DNA of 64,000 bases from G963665975 sp963665975 (GTDB lineage: Bacteria > Bacteroidota > Rhodothermia > Rhodothermales > Bin80), in the NCBI GenBank assembly GCA_963665975.1, contig OY762508.1, positions 620,001 to 684,000 on the forward strand, written 5' to 3'. A model generated the notes under the pieces. That model did no database searches. It saw only the letters and a program-made list of their open reading frames with translations, and was not told the origin of the DNA. The position numbers and the translations under genes are program-made. Within the stretch, counting starts at the first letter, position 1; every line of letters begins with the position of its first letter. This document shows, piece after piece, positions 1-9,195 of this stretch.

Positions 1-963
1 TCGCCATACGGAATGCACGTGGTTGGCGCCGTTCTGCGTGTTGTCATATTCTATTAGCAGCGTAGGACCGTGAATGCGGTAGTAGTGCCCCTGACGTTTC
101 TGCAGGTTCCCAGCCCAGGCAAAATAGAGGCTGTCCACGCCTGCGGCTTCAATCCGCTGCCAGGCTGCGGCTGCGATGTCCGGCTGCATGTTGTGGGTAT
201 ATTCCCTGATTACCAGGAGGAGCCCTTCTCGCTGCTCCGGTGTCATGCGGGATGCCGGGAGTCCCTGGAAGACTTCCAACCGCGCGTGTCTGTCGGCGCC
301 GGTAATGATATCGCGTGGCGCCCGCGTATGGATGACAGCCACATCGCGCGCCTCTTCGTCAAACAGGCTCATGAGCTCGCGGGCACGGTCTTCTTCCGCA
401 GACAGCAGGCGTATGCCCTGGTTCTCTGCGGGGTTGGCGCCGAAGAACGCTGGCGTAGCGGCTACACCTAAGCCGGCTACCAAAGACACGTTGAGCGACA
501 AATGATGTCCTTCAAAACGCCAGCCCCAGGGTGTTGTAGTTGAGGGCGATCCAAACACAGTCACATAGTACCGTCCAGGATCACGATATGTGGGGTTATT
601 TTCCAGGATGCCCAGGGTTTCTTCAAGTGTAACAACGCCTGTCGCCTTTTGGTACCCACGCTCACTGAGGACACTACCCAGTAACCCATGCGTGGCTGTG
701 CGCTGCGATTGGGTCATGGCACCCAAGGACAGGCCCGCGCGACGCCGCGGCACATAGTGCCAGTTCGTCCGCTCGTCGTCGTCAAATTCACGAAGTGCCA
801 CCGCGCGCGCCTCGTCACTCAGCGCATCCAGAAAGACCTGCGCCGCTGCTTCCCTGTCTGACGGGATGACAATTTCCTGATTGGCATCGACCGTGAGCCG
901 CCAAGCGCCTATTGCTACGAGGGACACGAGAGGCAGCAGAAACAGGCTTCTTACGCGCGACAT
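1..963 (-). CDS. DUF3500 family secreted protein (C-terminus beyond left edge)
   Basis: Reading the minus strand from the ATG at 963 gives an uninterrupted frame of 321 codons to the window edge. It opens with a hydrophobic signal-peptide-like stretch (MSRVRSLFLLPLVSLVAIGA). The body contains segments I associate with DUF3500, notably RYYVTVFGSP, PWGWRFEGHHLSLN and, near the edge, YYRIHGPTLLIEYDNTQ followed by NHVHSVWR. The last motif is close to the usual C-terminal end of the family, so probably little is missing. No biochemical function is established for DUF3500 to my knowledge; the protein is probably exported. It is divergent from the outer-membrane protein gene at 1217, with a 253-base gap between them. 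The family call is confident, the role is unknown. Confidence 0.85.
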   Translation of the reverse strand, partial: MSRVRSLFLLPLVSLVAIGAWRLTVDANQEIVIPSDREAAAQVFLDALSDEARAVALREFDDDERTNWHYVPRRRAGLSLGAMTQSQRTATHGLLGSVLSERGYQKATGVVTLEETLGILENNPTYRDPGRYYVTVFGSPSTTTPWGWRFEGHHLSLNVSLVAGLGVAATPAFFGANPAENQGIRLLSAEEDRARELMSLFDEEARDVAVIHTRAPRDIITGADRHARLEVFQGLPASRMTPEQREGLLLVIREYTHNMQPDIAAAAWQRIEAAGVDSLYFAWAGNLQKRQGHYYRIHGPTLLIEYDNTQNGANHVHSVWR

Positions 964-1216
964 AGGCTCCTCATCAATAATACTCCCGGGAAGCACTCCG
1001 TTCATTTCGGCATGTCCGGAAAGTATGGCGGCCGGTTGCGTGTGTTCCACATAACCCGGCCACTGGCACCTCCTGGTGTTCGTGTGACAGACGGATACAA
1101 TATAGTCCCCTTCTCTCCCATGGTCCCAACCAGAAACATACGCTGCCAGGACTTGTTTTTCCGGGCCTGAACGTCAGTGACACCTGTGCTGATCACCATT
1201 ACATCGAACCACTTCT

Positions 1217-2251
1217 ATGCCGCTACGCCGCATCGCCCTACTGCTAATACTGCTCCTTGCCACTGCCCTTCCCGTCTACGCTCAGGACTGGATTTCCCAT
1301 CGCCCGGACGGGCATGCCCCAATCATGGTTATGGGCAACCATACGCATGGTAAGGGAGAGTTCATGCTGTCATACCGATACATGAACATGACCATGCAGG
1401 GCAGCCGCGTGGGCACGGACGCCGTGTCTGATGCGGTCATTCTTTCGCCGAGCGTATTCCGGTTTCGGGTCACGCCAACCGAAATGCCGACGCAGATGCA
1501 CATGTTTGGGGCCATGTACGCGCCCAGCAATTCCCTGACGCTTGTGGCGATGATCCCACACATCAGTTCCGAGATGACGCACATTACGCGCGCGGGTGGA
1601 TCGTTTGCCACTTCATCGAGCGGTTGGGGAGATATCAGGGTCACGGCCCTGTACGTGGTTGCTCGGCCCGTGCGGGCTCGCCTGCACGTTGGGCTCGGCG
1701 TGAGCATCCCGGCGGGCTCCATCCAGCAAACAGGCACGACTCCGCTTTCTCAGCCTGATGAAGTTCAGCTTCCGTATCGTATGCAACTTGGGTCAGGCAC
1801 GCTGGATATTCTCCCTTCTCTTACCTACCTCAGCCAATTGGAAAACCTCAGTTTTGGATTACAGGTAGGTGGTGTGTACCGGCTGTCTAGAAATGACAAT
1901 GACTACCGGTTGGGGCATGTGGCACGCGGAACCTTCTGGGCTGCGTACAGGCTGTCGGATATGTTCAGTGCGTCCGTACGTATCGCAGGGAAGAGCTGGG
2001 GAAACATTGACGGGTTCGATCGCGCGTTGAGTTCTGGCGCACAGGCTCCAACGCAGATTCCGAGTTTACAGGGCGGCACACGATTCGACGGTGGAGTGGG
2101 CATTAACTACTTTACTCCCTCGGGGCCCCTCCACAACCTGCGTTTCGGCGCCGAGGTCATGTTTCCCGTGTTTCAGGACCTGAACGGGCCGCAACTGGAG
2201 GTAGACCTCTTGGTGCAGGTCGGCGTTCAATATGCCTTCGGGGGCCATTAG
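1217..2251 (+). CDS. Outer-membrane beta-barrel, MetA-pathway/transporter-like
   Basis: The 344-residue protein has a clean signal peptide (PLRRIALLLILLLATALPVYAQ). It continues into alternating hydrophobic/polar strands typical of an outer-membrane beta-barrel and ends in an aromatic-rich strand (VQVGVQYAFGGH). The early block MVMGNHTHGKGEFMLSYRYM and the Met-rich MNMTMQG and MPTQMHMFGAMYAP are characteristic of transporter-annotated barrels related to the phenol-degradation MetA family, often seen near metal-handling genes. The many Met and His residues could bind metal, but that is inference. The gene precedes a sulfatase in the same direction with a 120-base gap, so co-transcription is possible. 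Substrate unknown. Confidence 0.75.
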   Translation: MPLRRIALLLILLLATALPVYAQDWISHRPDGHAPIMVMGNHTHGKGEFMLSYRYMNMTMQGSRVGTDAVSDAVILSPSVFRFRVTPTEMPTQMHMFGAMYAPSNSLTLVAMIPHISSEMTHITRAGGSFATSSSGWGDIRVTALYVVARPVRARLHVGLGVSIPAGSIQQTGTTPLSQPDEVQLPYRMQLGSGTLDILPSLTYLSQLENLSFGLQVGGVYRLSRNDNDYRLGHVARGTFWAAYRLSDMFSASVRIAGKSWGNIDGFDRALSSGAQAPTQIPSLQGGTRFDGGVGINYFTPSGPLHNLRFGAEVMFPVFQDLNGPQLEVDLLVQVGVQYAFGGH

Positions 2252-2371
2252 TCGCCGAGCCCGGCTTGCATTAGCATCCAGCCTGGGCGACCTTTCTTCC
2301 TGAACATTGGCAGTCCACGCGGAGCGGTGGTGAGCCGAGGAATGCCGTAACCTCTTACCCTTTCCACGCAC

Positions 2372-3817
2372 ATGAACAGGAACAAGCGCACATTTGCACA
2401 TCCGCTACGCAGCCGCTCCGTAAGTTTGGCGGCAGTCGCTACCGTATTCGCCGTAAGCCTATTGGGAGCTGGCGCTACTCGCTTCGCGGATGATGATGCG
2501 GGAGCACTTCTCGCCGAGGCGCCTCCCAACATAATCGTCATCCTGGCCGATGATCTGGGATACGGGGATCTGGGCGCGTACGGACAAAAGAAAATCCAGA
2601 CGCCTCGGCTGGATCGGATGGCCGCCGAAGGTGTCCGGTTTACAGACTTCTATGCCGGAAACACCGTGTGCGCCCCGTCGAGGGTGGCGCTATTGTCGGG
2701 CGTGGATATGGCGCATGCGCATACGCGGTCGAACCGGGGGCCTGGTCTCCTAGAAGAGGATGTAGTGATTGCCGAAGTCCTTAAACAGGCTGACTATGCG
2801 ACAGGAATATTCGGGAAGTGGGGGTTTGGCGAGCCCGATTCCGGTTCGCCGGACCGTCAGGGGTTCGACGAATTCCTTGGCTTCCTCGGCCATGTGCATG
2901 CACACTCCTACTACACAGATCACCTATTTGGGATGCGGAACGGGCGAACAGAGCGTATCGATATAGACTCTACGCAGTACACGCCTGATCTGTTTATGGA
3001 TGCGGCACTCGATTTCATTGACCGCAACCGGGAGCGTCCGTTTTTCCTTTATCTGCCGTTCGCACTCGTGCATGCGGAGCTGCTCTTACCTGAGGTGGAT
3101 ATGACTCCCTATCAGGACGAGGATGGCAACAGCCGCATGCTCCCAGAAAAGCCGTTTCCGTGCTGCGGAGTCATCGGCACGTACCGGGGCCAGCCCCAGC
3201 CTCACGCGGCATTTGCCGGCATGGTGTCCCGTATGGACCGCGACGTGGGACGCATTCTGGACCATCTTAGGGCCCTGGGTTTGGACGAGCGCACACTTGT
3301 CGTCTTCACGAGTGACAACGGACCGCATGTCGAGGGAGGGGCGGACCCGGGATTCTTTGAGAGCAACGGTCCTTTGCGGGGTTTAAAGCGCGATCTGTAT
3401 GAGGGTGGCGTCCGGGTGCCGATGATTGCCTGGGGACCAGGAATCGTGCCAGCGGGAGGCGTTCGCAGCCATCCGTGGTCCGTGGTGGACTTTCTGGCTA
3501 CGTTTGCCGACTTGGCCGATGTGCCGAGTCCCAAAACGAATGGCCTTTCCATGGTGAACCTGTTGACCGGCGAGGGACCCGTGCCCATGCACCGATATTT
3601 TTATTGGGAGTTCGATAACAATTGGGGCGGTCATTACGTTCAGGCTATCCGCCAGGAAGACTGGAAACTGCTGCGATTTCGCACTCCTGACACAACATGG
3701 AGAGAATTATATGACCTTCGCACGGATATAGGCGAGTACAACAACCTCGCGTTGCGATTTCCGGACGTCGCAGCGGACATGGAGCGGTTCATGGATGCGA
3801 TACGTACGGAGCCGTAG
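2372..3817 (+). CDS. Sulfatase (arylsulfatase A-like, formylglycine type)
   Basis: The protein is 481 residues, a normal length for family S1 sulfatases. After an N-terminal hydrophobic segment (SLAAVATVFAVSLLGAGA) the catalytic domain starts with NIIVILADDLGYGDLG, whose Asp pair binds Ca2+. The active-site signature CAPSRVALLSG follows with Cys100, the residue converted to formylglycine, and an intact CxPSR. Downstream are the metal-site motif TSDNGPH and the substrate-side GGVRVPMIAWGPG. It should hydrolyse sulfate esters in the periplasm or outside the cell. Substrate cannot be assigned from sequence. A second, different sulfatase lies at 6263, and an ATPase/TOPRIM-like pair on the opposite strand separates them. 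Its 3' end faces that pair's 3' end with a gap of about 60 bases. Confidence 0.92.
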   Translation: MNRNKRTFAHPLRSRSVSLAAVATVFAVSLLGAGATRFADDDAGALLAEAPPNIIVILADDLGYGDLGAYGQKKIQTPRLDRMAAEGVRFTDFYAGNTVCAPSRVALLSGVDMAHAHTRSNRGPGLLEEDVVIAEVLKQADYATGIFGKWGFGEPDSGSPDRQGFDEFLGFLGHVHAHSYYTDHLFGMRNGRTERIDIDSTQYTPDLFMDAALDFIDRNRERPFFLYLPFALVHAELLLPEVDMTPYQDEDGNSRMLPEKPFPCCGVIGTYRGQPQPHAAFAGMVSRMDRDVGRILDHLRALGLDERTLVVFTSDNGPHVEGGADPGFFESNGPLRGLKRDLYEGGVRVPMIAWGPGIVPAGGVRSHPWSVVDFLATFADLADVPSPKTNGLSMVNLLTGEGPVPMHRYFYWEFDNNWGGHYVQAIRQEDWKLLRFRTPDTTWRELYDLRTDIGEYNNLALRFPDVAADMERFMDAIRTEP

Positions 3818-3875
3818 CCCCAGCTGCGCAATAGCGCCAACGGCGGTCGGGTATTCTCTGACTAAGCAGCCGAAT

Positions 3876-4550
3876 TCACCGGGTTGGCATGCACTCCAGC
3901 TTTTCAATCCAGTCGTTGAAGAGCGGACACTCCTCGCGAATTTTGGCGAGGCCAATCTGCTGAATAGCCTGGACACCATCTATGCGTTTCTGGTAGCCCT
4001 CGTAAATTCCTGTGATTCGCTTCGATGGGGCGGTGTGTTCGGAGTCGTTGATGTGTTCGGGACTCTCAAACTCTTCACGTATATTTGAAAGCGGTGCAGT
4101 GAGTTCCGGCTTCCCTATGCTATCCGCCAACTTACCGGGATCGCTGAACAGAAGTCCTTCAAACTCGTGCATGACCACATAGGGGATGAAGCGTTTGGGA
4201 TATCCGAGTTCTCCGGCTATATCCTCCCCAATGGCCTGCTGTACGGATTCGGCACACACGCGTGGGGATGCATTTTGGATGTTGTGCGCACGGCCAGGCC
4301 AGTTCTCCGGCAGTCCGTAATAGTCCACAATAGTCGTGGCGATAGCGCCCTGGTCATTCTTCAGGTGGCGCAAGATATCCTTGCGCACCAACTCCCAATC
4401 GCGGATGCCGCCACGACGGTTGCGCTGACGAGCGTTTCCAAGCAACCGGGCCCCCACGTCGTACCCTTTTGCACCGAGGTACTTCGCAAGCACATATTTG
4501 ACGAAGTCTTCCTCCGTCTCGCCCTCAACATGAACCAATATCCGCGACAT
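3876..4550 (-). CDS. DUF4276 protein, TOPRIM-like partner of an ATPase
   Basis: The 224-residue protein matches the DUF4276 pattern. It opens with SRILVHVEGETEEDF (Glu9, in the position of the catalytic Glu of TOPRIM folds). TTIVDYYGLP carries Asp76, and MHEFEGLLFSD (Glu129, Glu131) is the family hallmark. It starts two bases after the stop of the upstream AAA ATPase gene, so the two are translationally coupled. ATPase plus TOPRIM-like gene pairs recur in anti-phage modules such as OLD/Gabija and PARIS (AAA + DUF4435), so a nuclease or effector role is plausible; activity is not shown by sequence. There is no sign of truncation. The family call is firm and the defence role is inference. Confidence 0.8.
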   Translation of the reverse strand: MSRILVHVEGETEEDFVKYVLAKYLGAKGYDVGARLLGNARQRNRRGGIRDWELVRKDILRHLKNDQGAIATTIVDYYGLPENWPGRAHNIQNASPRVCAESVQQAIGEDIAGELGYPKRFIPYVVMHEFEGLLFSDPGKLADSIGKPELTAPLSNIREEFESPEHINDSEHTAPSKRITGIYEGYQKRIDGVQAIQQIGLAKIREECPLFNDWIEKLECMPTR

Positions 4551-4552
4551 GG

Positions 4553-5668
4553 CTACTCTTTTGTTGGGCGGCCGCCCAACCAGCCCTTTTCCCAGAGCTG
4601 GCCGAGGCTGTAGTCTTCAAGCCAGGACTCTAATTCAGAGGACGAAGGCCTGGAATAACACGTAGCACCTTCAACGCGGTTTGCTACCAAGATTTCTTCA
4701 GGCGAGAAAGAGTCCAACAAGAGAGACGACTGGGTTGCGACGATAACCTGAGAATGAACAGAGGCCTTCTTGATCAGCGCAGCCAGCAAGGCGATTGCAT
4801 AGGGATGTAGTCCCAATTCGGGTTCGTCAATCAGGATGACCGATGGCATAAAGGTGCTCGGCTGCAGGAAAAGAGTCGCCAGCGCCATGAAGCGAAGTGT
4901 TCCGTCCGACAGCGAGGATACACTGAAATAGGCGTCGGTACCTTGATGCTGCCATTCGAGCCTGATTTTTTCCAGGTTGAGTTCCTGGGGCTCAAGCGTG
5001 AACCCACAAAAAAACGGCGCCATCTGCCGCACTGTCGATTCGATTCGATCATAGGACGCCCGGTGTTTTTCGCGGAGAAGGTACAGAAATGAAGCGAGGT
5101 TGGAGCCGTCGGGGCGAAGGTAGCGGTTGTCATCTACATCGGCCGTCTTCTTCATAGTCGACTTGCGGCTGGTGTCGTGAAAGTGATAGATACGCCAACT
5201 GGCGAGATGTTTCTGAACAAAGCCAGGGATTCCTTTTAGGCCTGATTCACTAATCCCTGCTTCGAGTCCACGGCGGGTGAGGTGATCGCCTAGTGGAGTT
5301 GAATACTTCTCCTGAATCCAGAACGTGGCGACTTCATTTGAGGGAATGAGTTGGTCGTCTGCATCCGGCCAAAGTTCAATTTCGTATCCGTTTACCCCTT
5401 TTTGAAAGGTGACTTCTATGCGAATCCGTTCGGTGACACGTGAGCCAAAATGTAGCACTTTATCCGCCCCACCCGATTTGATCACATACTCTTGAAGGCG
5501 ACCCTGCCGGATGGCGTTCAGCAAAGCAAATACTCCAAGTAGATTTGTCTTGCCAGATCCGTTTGGGCCGATCAACACAGTAAGCCGCTTCAGCGGCTGA
5601 TCCAAGTGCTCAATGCTCTTGAAGCCGGTCACCTTGATTCTGTCTAGCTTGTCCATCGAATTATTCAT
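4553..5668 (-). CDS. AAA/ABC-type ATPase (AAA_21 class), partner of DUF4276
   Basis: The 371-residue ATPase has Walker A GPNGSGKT at residues 34-41, preceded by IKVTGFKSIEHL, the usual N-terminus of OLD/RecF-like ATPases. It has an ABC-like signature region (SSLSDGTLRFMAL), Walker B ILIDEPELGLHP and a distal VIVATQSSLLLDSF switch region. A longer frame begins at 5815, but its first 49 residues do not look like protein. The ATG at 5668 has an AGGGG seven bases upstream and gives the normal N-terminus, so I chose it. It is followed two bases later by the DUF4276 gene. Together they form a self-contained operon between two sulfatase genes. It is likely an ATP-driven sensor or motor for the TOPRIM-like protein; defence is the best but unproven guess. 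Confidence 0.85.
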   Translation of the reverse strand: MNNSMDKLDRIKVTGFKSIEHLDQPLKRLTVLIGPNGSGKTNLLGVFALLNAIRQGRLQEYVIKSGGADKVLHFGSRVTERIRIEVTFQKGVNGYEIELWPDADDQLIPSNEVATFWIQEKYSTPLGDHLTRRGLEAGISESGLKGIPGFVQKHLASWRIYHFHDTSRKSTMKKTADVDDNRYLRPDGSNLASFLYLLREKHRASYDRIESTVRQMAPFFCGFTLEPQELNLEKIRLEWQHQGTDAYFSVSSLSDGTLRFMALATLFLQPSTFMPSVILIDEPELGLHPYAIALLAALIKKASVHSQVIVATQSSLLLDSFSPEEILVANRVEGATCYSRPSSSELESWLEDYSLGQLWEKGWLGGRPTKE

Positions 5669-6262
5669 TGTCGGACCCCTAATTGCGACGTGCTGCCACC
5701 GTGGGCCACGTTCAGGCGAGAATTGCCCAAGCACTGATTCCGCGCTCGCAGCTTGATCTGGAAACGGGACAAGGAGAACTTTGACCTGGCAGCGGTGATC
5801 TACTCCGCCAAGCATGAGCTCTTGTATTAGTGGGCGGGATCATTACCTCCGAGTCCGCAGTGGGCGACCTACCCACAACGCTGAAGAATAGCCGCGACGA
5901 GAGACATGAGCGGCTCCGATGCCGTGCAGCGCTTGGTCATTCATTCGAGGATTAAGCAGACGACGCTAAGGCCGGCACTGAATCTGTTCTGTCTGACAAT
6001 CGCTTCAAAGATACGCCTTGGCAACCTTTTCGACATGTTCTCCGCCTGGTTAGAGCAAGACTCGCAAGCGCTTCCCGCATGTGCTGCACTGATTGCTGGC
6101 GACCATTTGACAGCTCCAAACCATGTGGCGACTGCATAAGCGGCCGGCGAATTATATTTTGCCTGGAGGATATGGCTGGCCGGAACTATAGTCCATCCTG
6201 CAATCCGAGTACGATCGTATGTCCCGCCCAACCCTTAAACAACGCATGCCATTATAGCTCTC
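5669..6262. other. Intergenic stretch without a supported gene
   Basis: About 590 bases lie between the ATPase start (minus strand) and the sulfatase start (plus strand). Short frames exist on both strands (for example 5906-6139 plus, 5941-6231 minus) but none has a recognisable motif, coding-like composition or ribosome-binding site. The stretch must hold the divergent promoters of the two flanking genes. I could not pick out a convincing promoter, hairpin or repeat. It could contain decayed coding sequence. Confidence 0.5.
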
Positions 6263-7615
6263 ATGTTTTCTAAGCTGCCTGCTACAGCGTCACCGTATAT
6301 CATTCTCGTATTCTGCCCTTTAGTAATCCCTTCGTTGGCGTGTGAATCGGAATCCGAACACGTGGATGATGGTGCGCTGCCTAACATCGTTCTGATTGTC
6401 TCCGACGACCATCATTGGGGCGATTACGGCTTCATGGGCCATGCCGGGGTGCGCACTCCACACCTGGACCGGCTGGCCGCGGAGAGCATGGTCTATACCC
6501 GCGGGTATACCCCTGCGAGTGTGTGCAGGCCAAGTCTGGCCACAATGGTAACCGGTCTCTACCCGCACCAGCACGGAATAACGGGCAATGACCCTCCCGG
6601 TGGGCGGAAGGCGCGCGCAGGTATGGAAGCAATCTTTGCACGCGCAGAAACCGTTCTCGAACGGCTGCATGCTTCCGGATTTGCCAGCTTCCAGTCCGGC
6701 AAGTGGTGGGAAGGAGATCCCATGAGACATGGCTTTACGCGTGCGATGACGCATGGCAACGTAACAGAAGGCGGCCGGCACGGCGACGACGGATTGGCGA
6801 TTGGCCGGGAAGGATTGCAGCCATTGTTCGACTTTGTGGCAGAGGCTCAGGGCAAACCCTTTCTAGTATACTACGCCCCGTTCCTGCCGCACACGCCACA
6901 CAACCCACCGGACAGCATCCTTGCGAAATACATGATCGCGGATCGGCCACAGGAAATCGCGAAGTATTATGCGATGATCGAATGGTTAGACTCGACGGTG
7001 GGTGATCTATTGAACTACCTGGACAGGGCGGGCCTTCGCGACAACACGCTGGTCATGTATGTCGCCGACAACGGGTGGAGGCAATACGTTGGCGAGCAGC
7101 GCATGGCCGACATGCGGGCCAAAATGTCCCCCTACGATGCAGGGATGCGCACGCCGATCATGCTCCGATGGCCTGGCAAGATCACTCCGGGTCGTGATGA
7201 AGCGACGCTCGTGAGCACGATTGATCTCACGCCAACGATGCTCCGCGCCGTCGGAGTGAAACCGGCGGTCAGGCTACCCGGGCTTAACCTGCGCTCCAGG
7301 GAGGCGCTTGCGGAACGTCAGATGGTTTTTGGAGAATTGTTTGCACATACGGCAGTCGACATTACCGACCCGGCAGCCAATCTCAAATATCGCTACGTGG
7401 TGCGTCAAGACGGCTGGAAACTGATCCTGCCCTATACGCCGAACCGTGACGTAACACTCATGATTAATGGCGCCGTAGCCGATTGGATGCGGTTCGAACC
7501 AGAGTTGTACAACGTCTTCCAGGACCCGCACGAGACGAATGACGTTGCCAGCGAGCATCCGAGGCTCGTGGACACGCTGCACGCCGCCATTGATGCCTGG
7601 TGGCCTGTCAGATAG
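6263..7615 (+). CDS. Sulfatase with non-canonical CRPSL active-site motif
   Basis: The protein is 450 residues. The N-terminus is hydrophobic and ends in PSLACESE, so it may be a lipoprotein (Cys27), although the lipobox is imperfect. The sulfatase core begins NIVLIVSDDHHWGDYG. The active site reads ASVCRPSLATMVTGLYPHQ, with Cys88 as the formylglycine precursor. The fifth position of the usual CxPSR motif is Leu rather than Arg, a variant found in one branch of S1 sulfatases. The metal-site motif YVADNGWR and DAGMRTPIMLRWPG follow as expected. It is not closely similar to the sulfatase at 2372, so this is not a recent duplication. It converges on the alpha/beta hydrolase gene with a gap of 39 bases. 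Likely extracytoplasmic sulfate-ester hydrolysis; substrate unknown. Confidence 0.88.
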   Translation: MFSKLPATASPYIILVFCPLVIPSLACESESEHVDDGALPNIVLIVSDDHHWGDYGFMGHAGVRTPHLDRLAAESMVYTRGYTPASVCRPSLATMVTGLYPHQHGITGNDPPGGRKARAGMEAIFARAETVLERLHASGFASFQSGKWWEGDPMRHGFTRAMTHGNVTEGGRHGDDGLAIGREGLQPLFDFVAEAQGKPFLVYYAPFLPHTPHNPPDSILAKYMIADRPQEIAKYYAMIEWLDSTVGDLLNYLDRAGLRDNTLVMYVADNGWRQYVGEQRMADMRAKMSPYDAGMRTPIMLRWPGKITPGRDEATLVSTIDLTPTMLRAVGVKPAVRLPGLNLRSREALAERQMVFGELFAHTAVDITDPAANLKYRYVVRQDGWKLILPYTPNRDVTLMINGAVADWMRFEPELYNVFQDPHETNDVASEHPRLVDTLHAAIDAWWPVR

Positions 7616-7654
7616 CCTGGGATGGAAGCGAAGACCAGGGCCGGCAGGCACGCT

Positions 7655-9145
7655 TTACTCTGAACCAGTTCGGTCCAGGATCCATTGTCCGATTAGCTCC
7701 AGCGCACTGGGAGCGAATGTTTCCTCAATGGTTGCCCACTCCTTGACTTCGCCGGTGTCTGCGGTTTGGAACAAATGGTTGAGTCCCTCCAGCTCGCTAA
7801 TGGTGACATCCTGGTTACCGGCTTCGCGCAAAGCCTCTTCAATAACGGGGAGATTGTCTGCCGAGAAAACCTGCGTGTCTTTCTCCCCGCCGATCGCAAG
7901 CGCCGGTGTGGTGACCCTGGTCAGCACCGTGCGTGGATCGTAAGAGACATAAAACCGCGTCCATCGCGTAAGCATGGCAGAAATCTGAGCATCTATCATT
8001 GTATCCATCTCATCGCGGTTTGGCGCACCGCGCAGCGACTCACTCAGAATTTCTCGAAGTTTGACGGCAGCCTCCGTGCTGTCGGCTGGAGACTTTACCA
8101 CGCGATACAGATTCGCGAACATTGTCATAGACTGTTCCACTTGCGCGTCCACCATGCCTTGTATCTGTTCTTCATCCATTCCCTGCTCCTGCATCGCATG
8201 GGAGAACATCTTCATGGACGCTTTCATGACGCCCTCTTGCTGCTGTATGAGGATCTGATCGCCTGGCAGGCCTGGAGCACCCATAAGAACGATAAAGTCC
8301 ACGTCTTCTGACCGGACCGCTACCATCGGAGCGATGATGCCACCCTCACTGTGACCGACAATTCCTATGCTGGCGTTGGCTAATTCCGCATTGGCGGCGA
8401 GGAACGACACTGCTGCGTGCGCGTCTCCCGCAAGATCCTCCGTCGTGGCGTCGCTGCTGCTCCCCGTTGATTTACCAACGCCTCGATCGTCATACCGCAG
8501 GACTGCTATTCCCTGGCGGGTCAGGTAGTCCGCCAGCACCAGGAATGGCCGATGTTGCATGATTTCGGAATCGCGATCTTGAGGTCCAGACCCGGACACG
8601 AGCACCACGGCAGCTGGCACGCGACCGGAGGATGGCATCGTTAGCGTGCCCGCCAATGTCACGCCAGCCCCGGTATTTTCGATCATCACGTCCTCGGCCC
8701 GATACGGGAACGGCGGCTCGGGCGTCTGGGGTCGTTTTGGCGCTTCGGGTTCCTCGGCGCGCAGCACGGTAAGCGGCATCGACCTGCCCATCTGCTCCCA
8801 TTCTCCCTGGAGTTGCAGATTCATCATGGCCAATTCCGCCTCGTAGCTACCACTGATCTGTGGTAGAACCAGACGGATCCTTGTGCCATCCACGATGACC
8901 GAGTCGATAGGTAGGTCCCTCGCTCCCTGATCCAGACTTGTCAAGGTCGCGACCAGGCCTCTTGAGGAATCTTCCCTGATCATAAAGCGCAATCGCAGTT
9001 GAACTCCTGGGATTTCCAATGCTCCCTCCCAATTGCCTATAAACATTTTCTCAGCCTCGGTCACTTGACCCGAGGCCTGCATCCCGGGCAGGAGACCGAA
9101 AAACAGGCTTATAATGCAAAGTGCAATCGTATTGCGATGAGGCAT
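7655..9145 (-). CDS. Secreted alpha/beta hydrolase (S9-like esterase/peptidase fold)
   Basis: The 496-residue protein has a signal peptide (TIALCIISLFFGLLPGMQASG). An N-terminal beta-rich domain (about residues 30-130) starts IGNWEGALEIPGVQLRLRF, a module frequently placed before alpha/beta hydrolases in Bacteroidota. The hydrolase domain begins near residue 150. It has VLVSGSGPQDRDSE as the oxyanion region, LRYDDRGVGKST, the nucleophile elbow GHSEGG (Ser266), a C-terminal acid in AIGGEKDTQV and the catalytic His in LEGLNHLFQ. All triad members are present. Probably a periplasmic esterase or acyl-aminoacyl hydrolase. It is transcribed in the same direction as the upstream GH13 gene, 50 bases away, so they may form an operon. 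Confidence 0.88.
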   Translation of the reverse strand: MPHRNTIALCIISLFFGLLPGMQASGQVTEAEKMFIGNWEGALEIPGVQLRLRFMIREDSSRGLVATLTSLDQGARDLPIDSVIVDGTRIRLVLPQISGSYEAELAMMNLQLQGEWEQMGRSMPLTVLRAEEPEAPKRPQTPEPPFPYRAEDVMIENTGAGVTLAGTLTMPSSGRVPAAVVLVSGSGPQDRDSEIMQHRPFLVLADYLTRQGIAVLRYDDRGVGKSTGSSSDATTEDLAGDAHAAVSFLAANAELANASIGIVGHSEGGIIAPMVAVRSEDVDFIVLMGAPGLPGDQILIQQQEGVMKASMKMFSHAMQEQGMDEEQIQGMVDAQVEQSMTMFANLYRVVKSPADSTEAAVKLREILSESLRGAPNRDEMDTMIDAQISAMLTRWTRFYVSYDPRTVLTRVTTPALAIGGEKDTQVFSADNLPVIEEALREAGNQDVTISELEGLNHLFQTADTGEVKEWATIEETFAPSALELIGQWILDRTGSE

Positions 9146-9195
9146 GGGTATAAATACGGTTTATGAGGTCCGTGCGGAGAATTCCGCTTGTTAGT

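Noticed and set aside
5669..5815. N-terminal extension of the AAA ATPase by 49 residues
   Set aside because: Not conserved-looking; the ATG at 5668 has an AGGGG site and gives the family N-terminus.
5906..6231. Short frames on both strands in the gap before the second sulfatase
   Set aside because: They overlap each other, have no motif and no ribosome-binding site.
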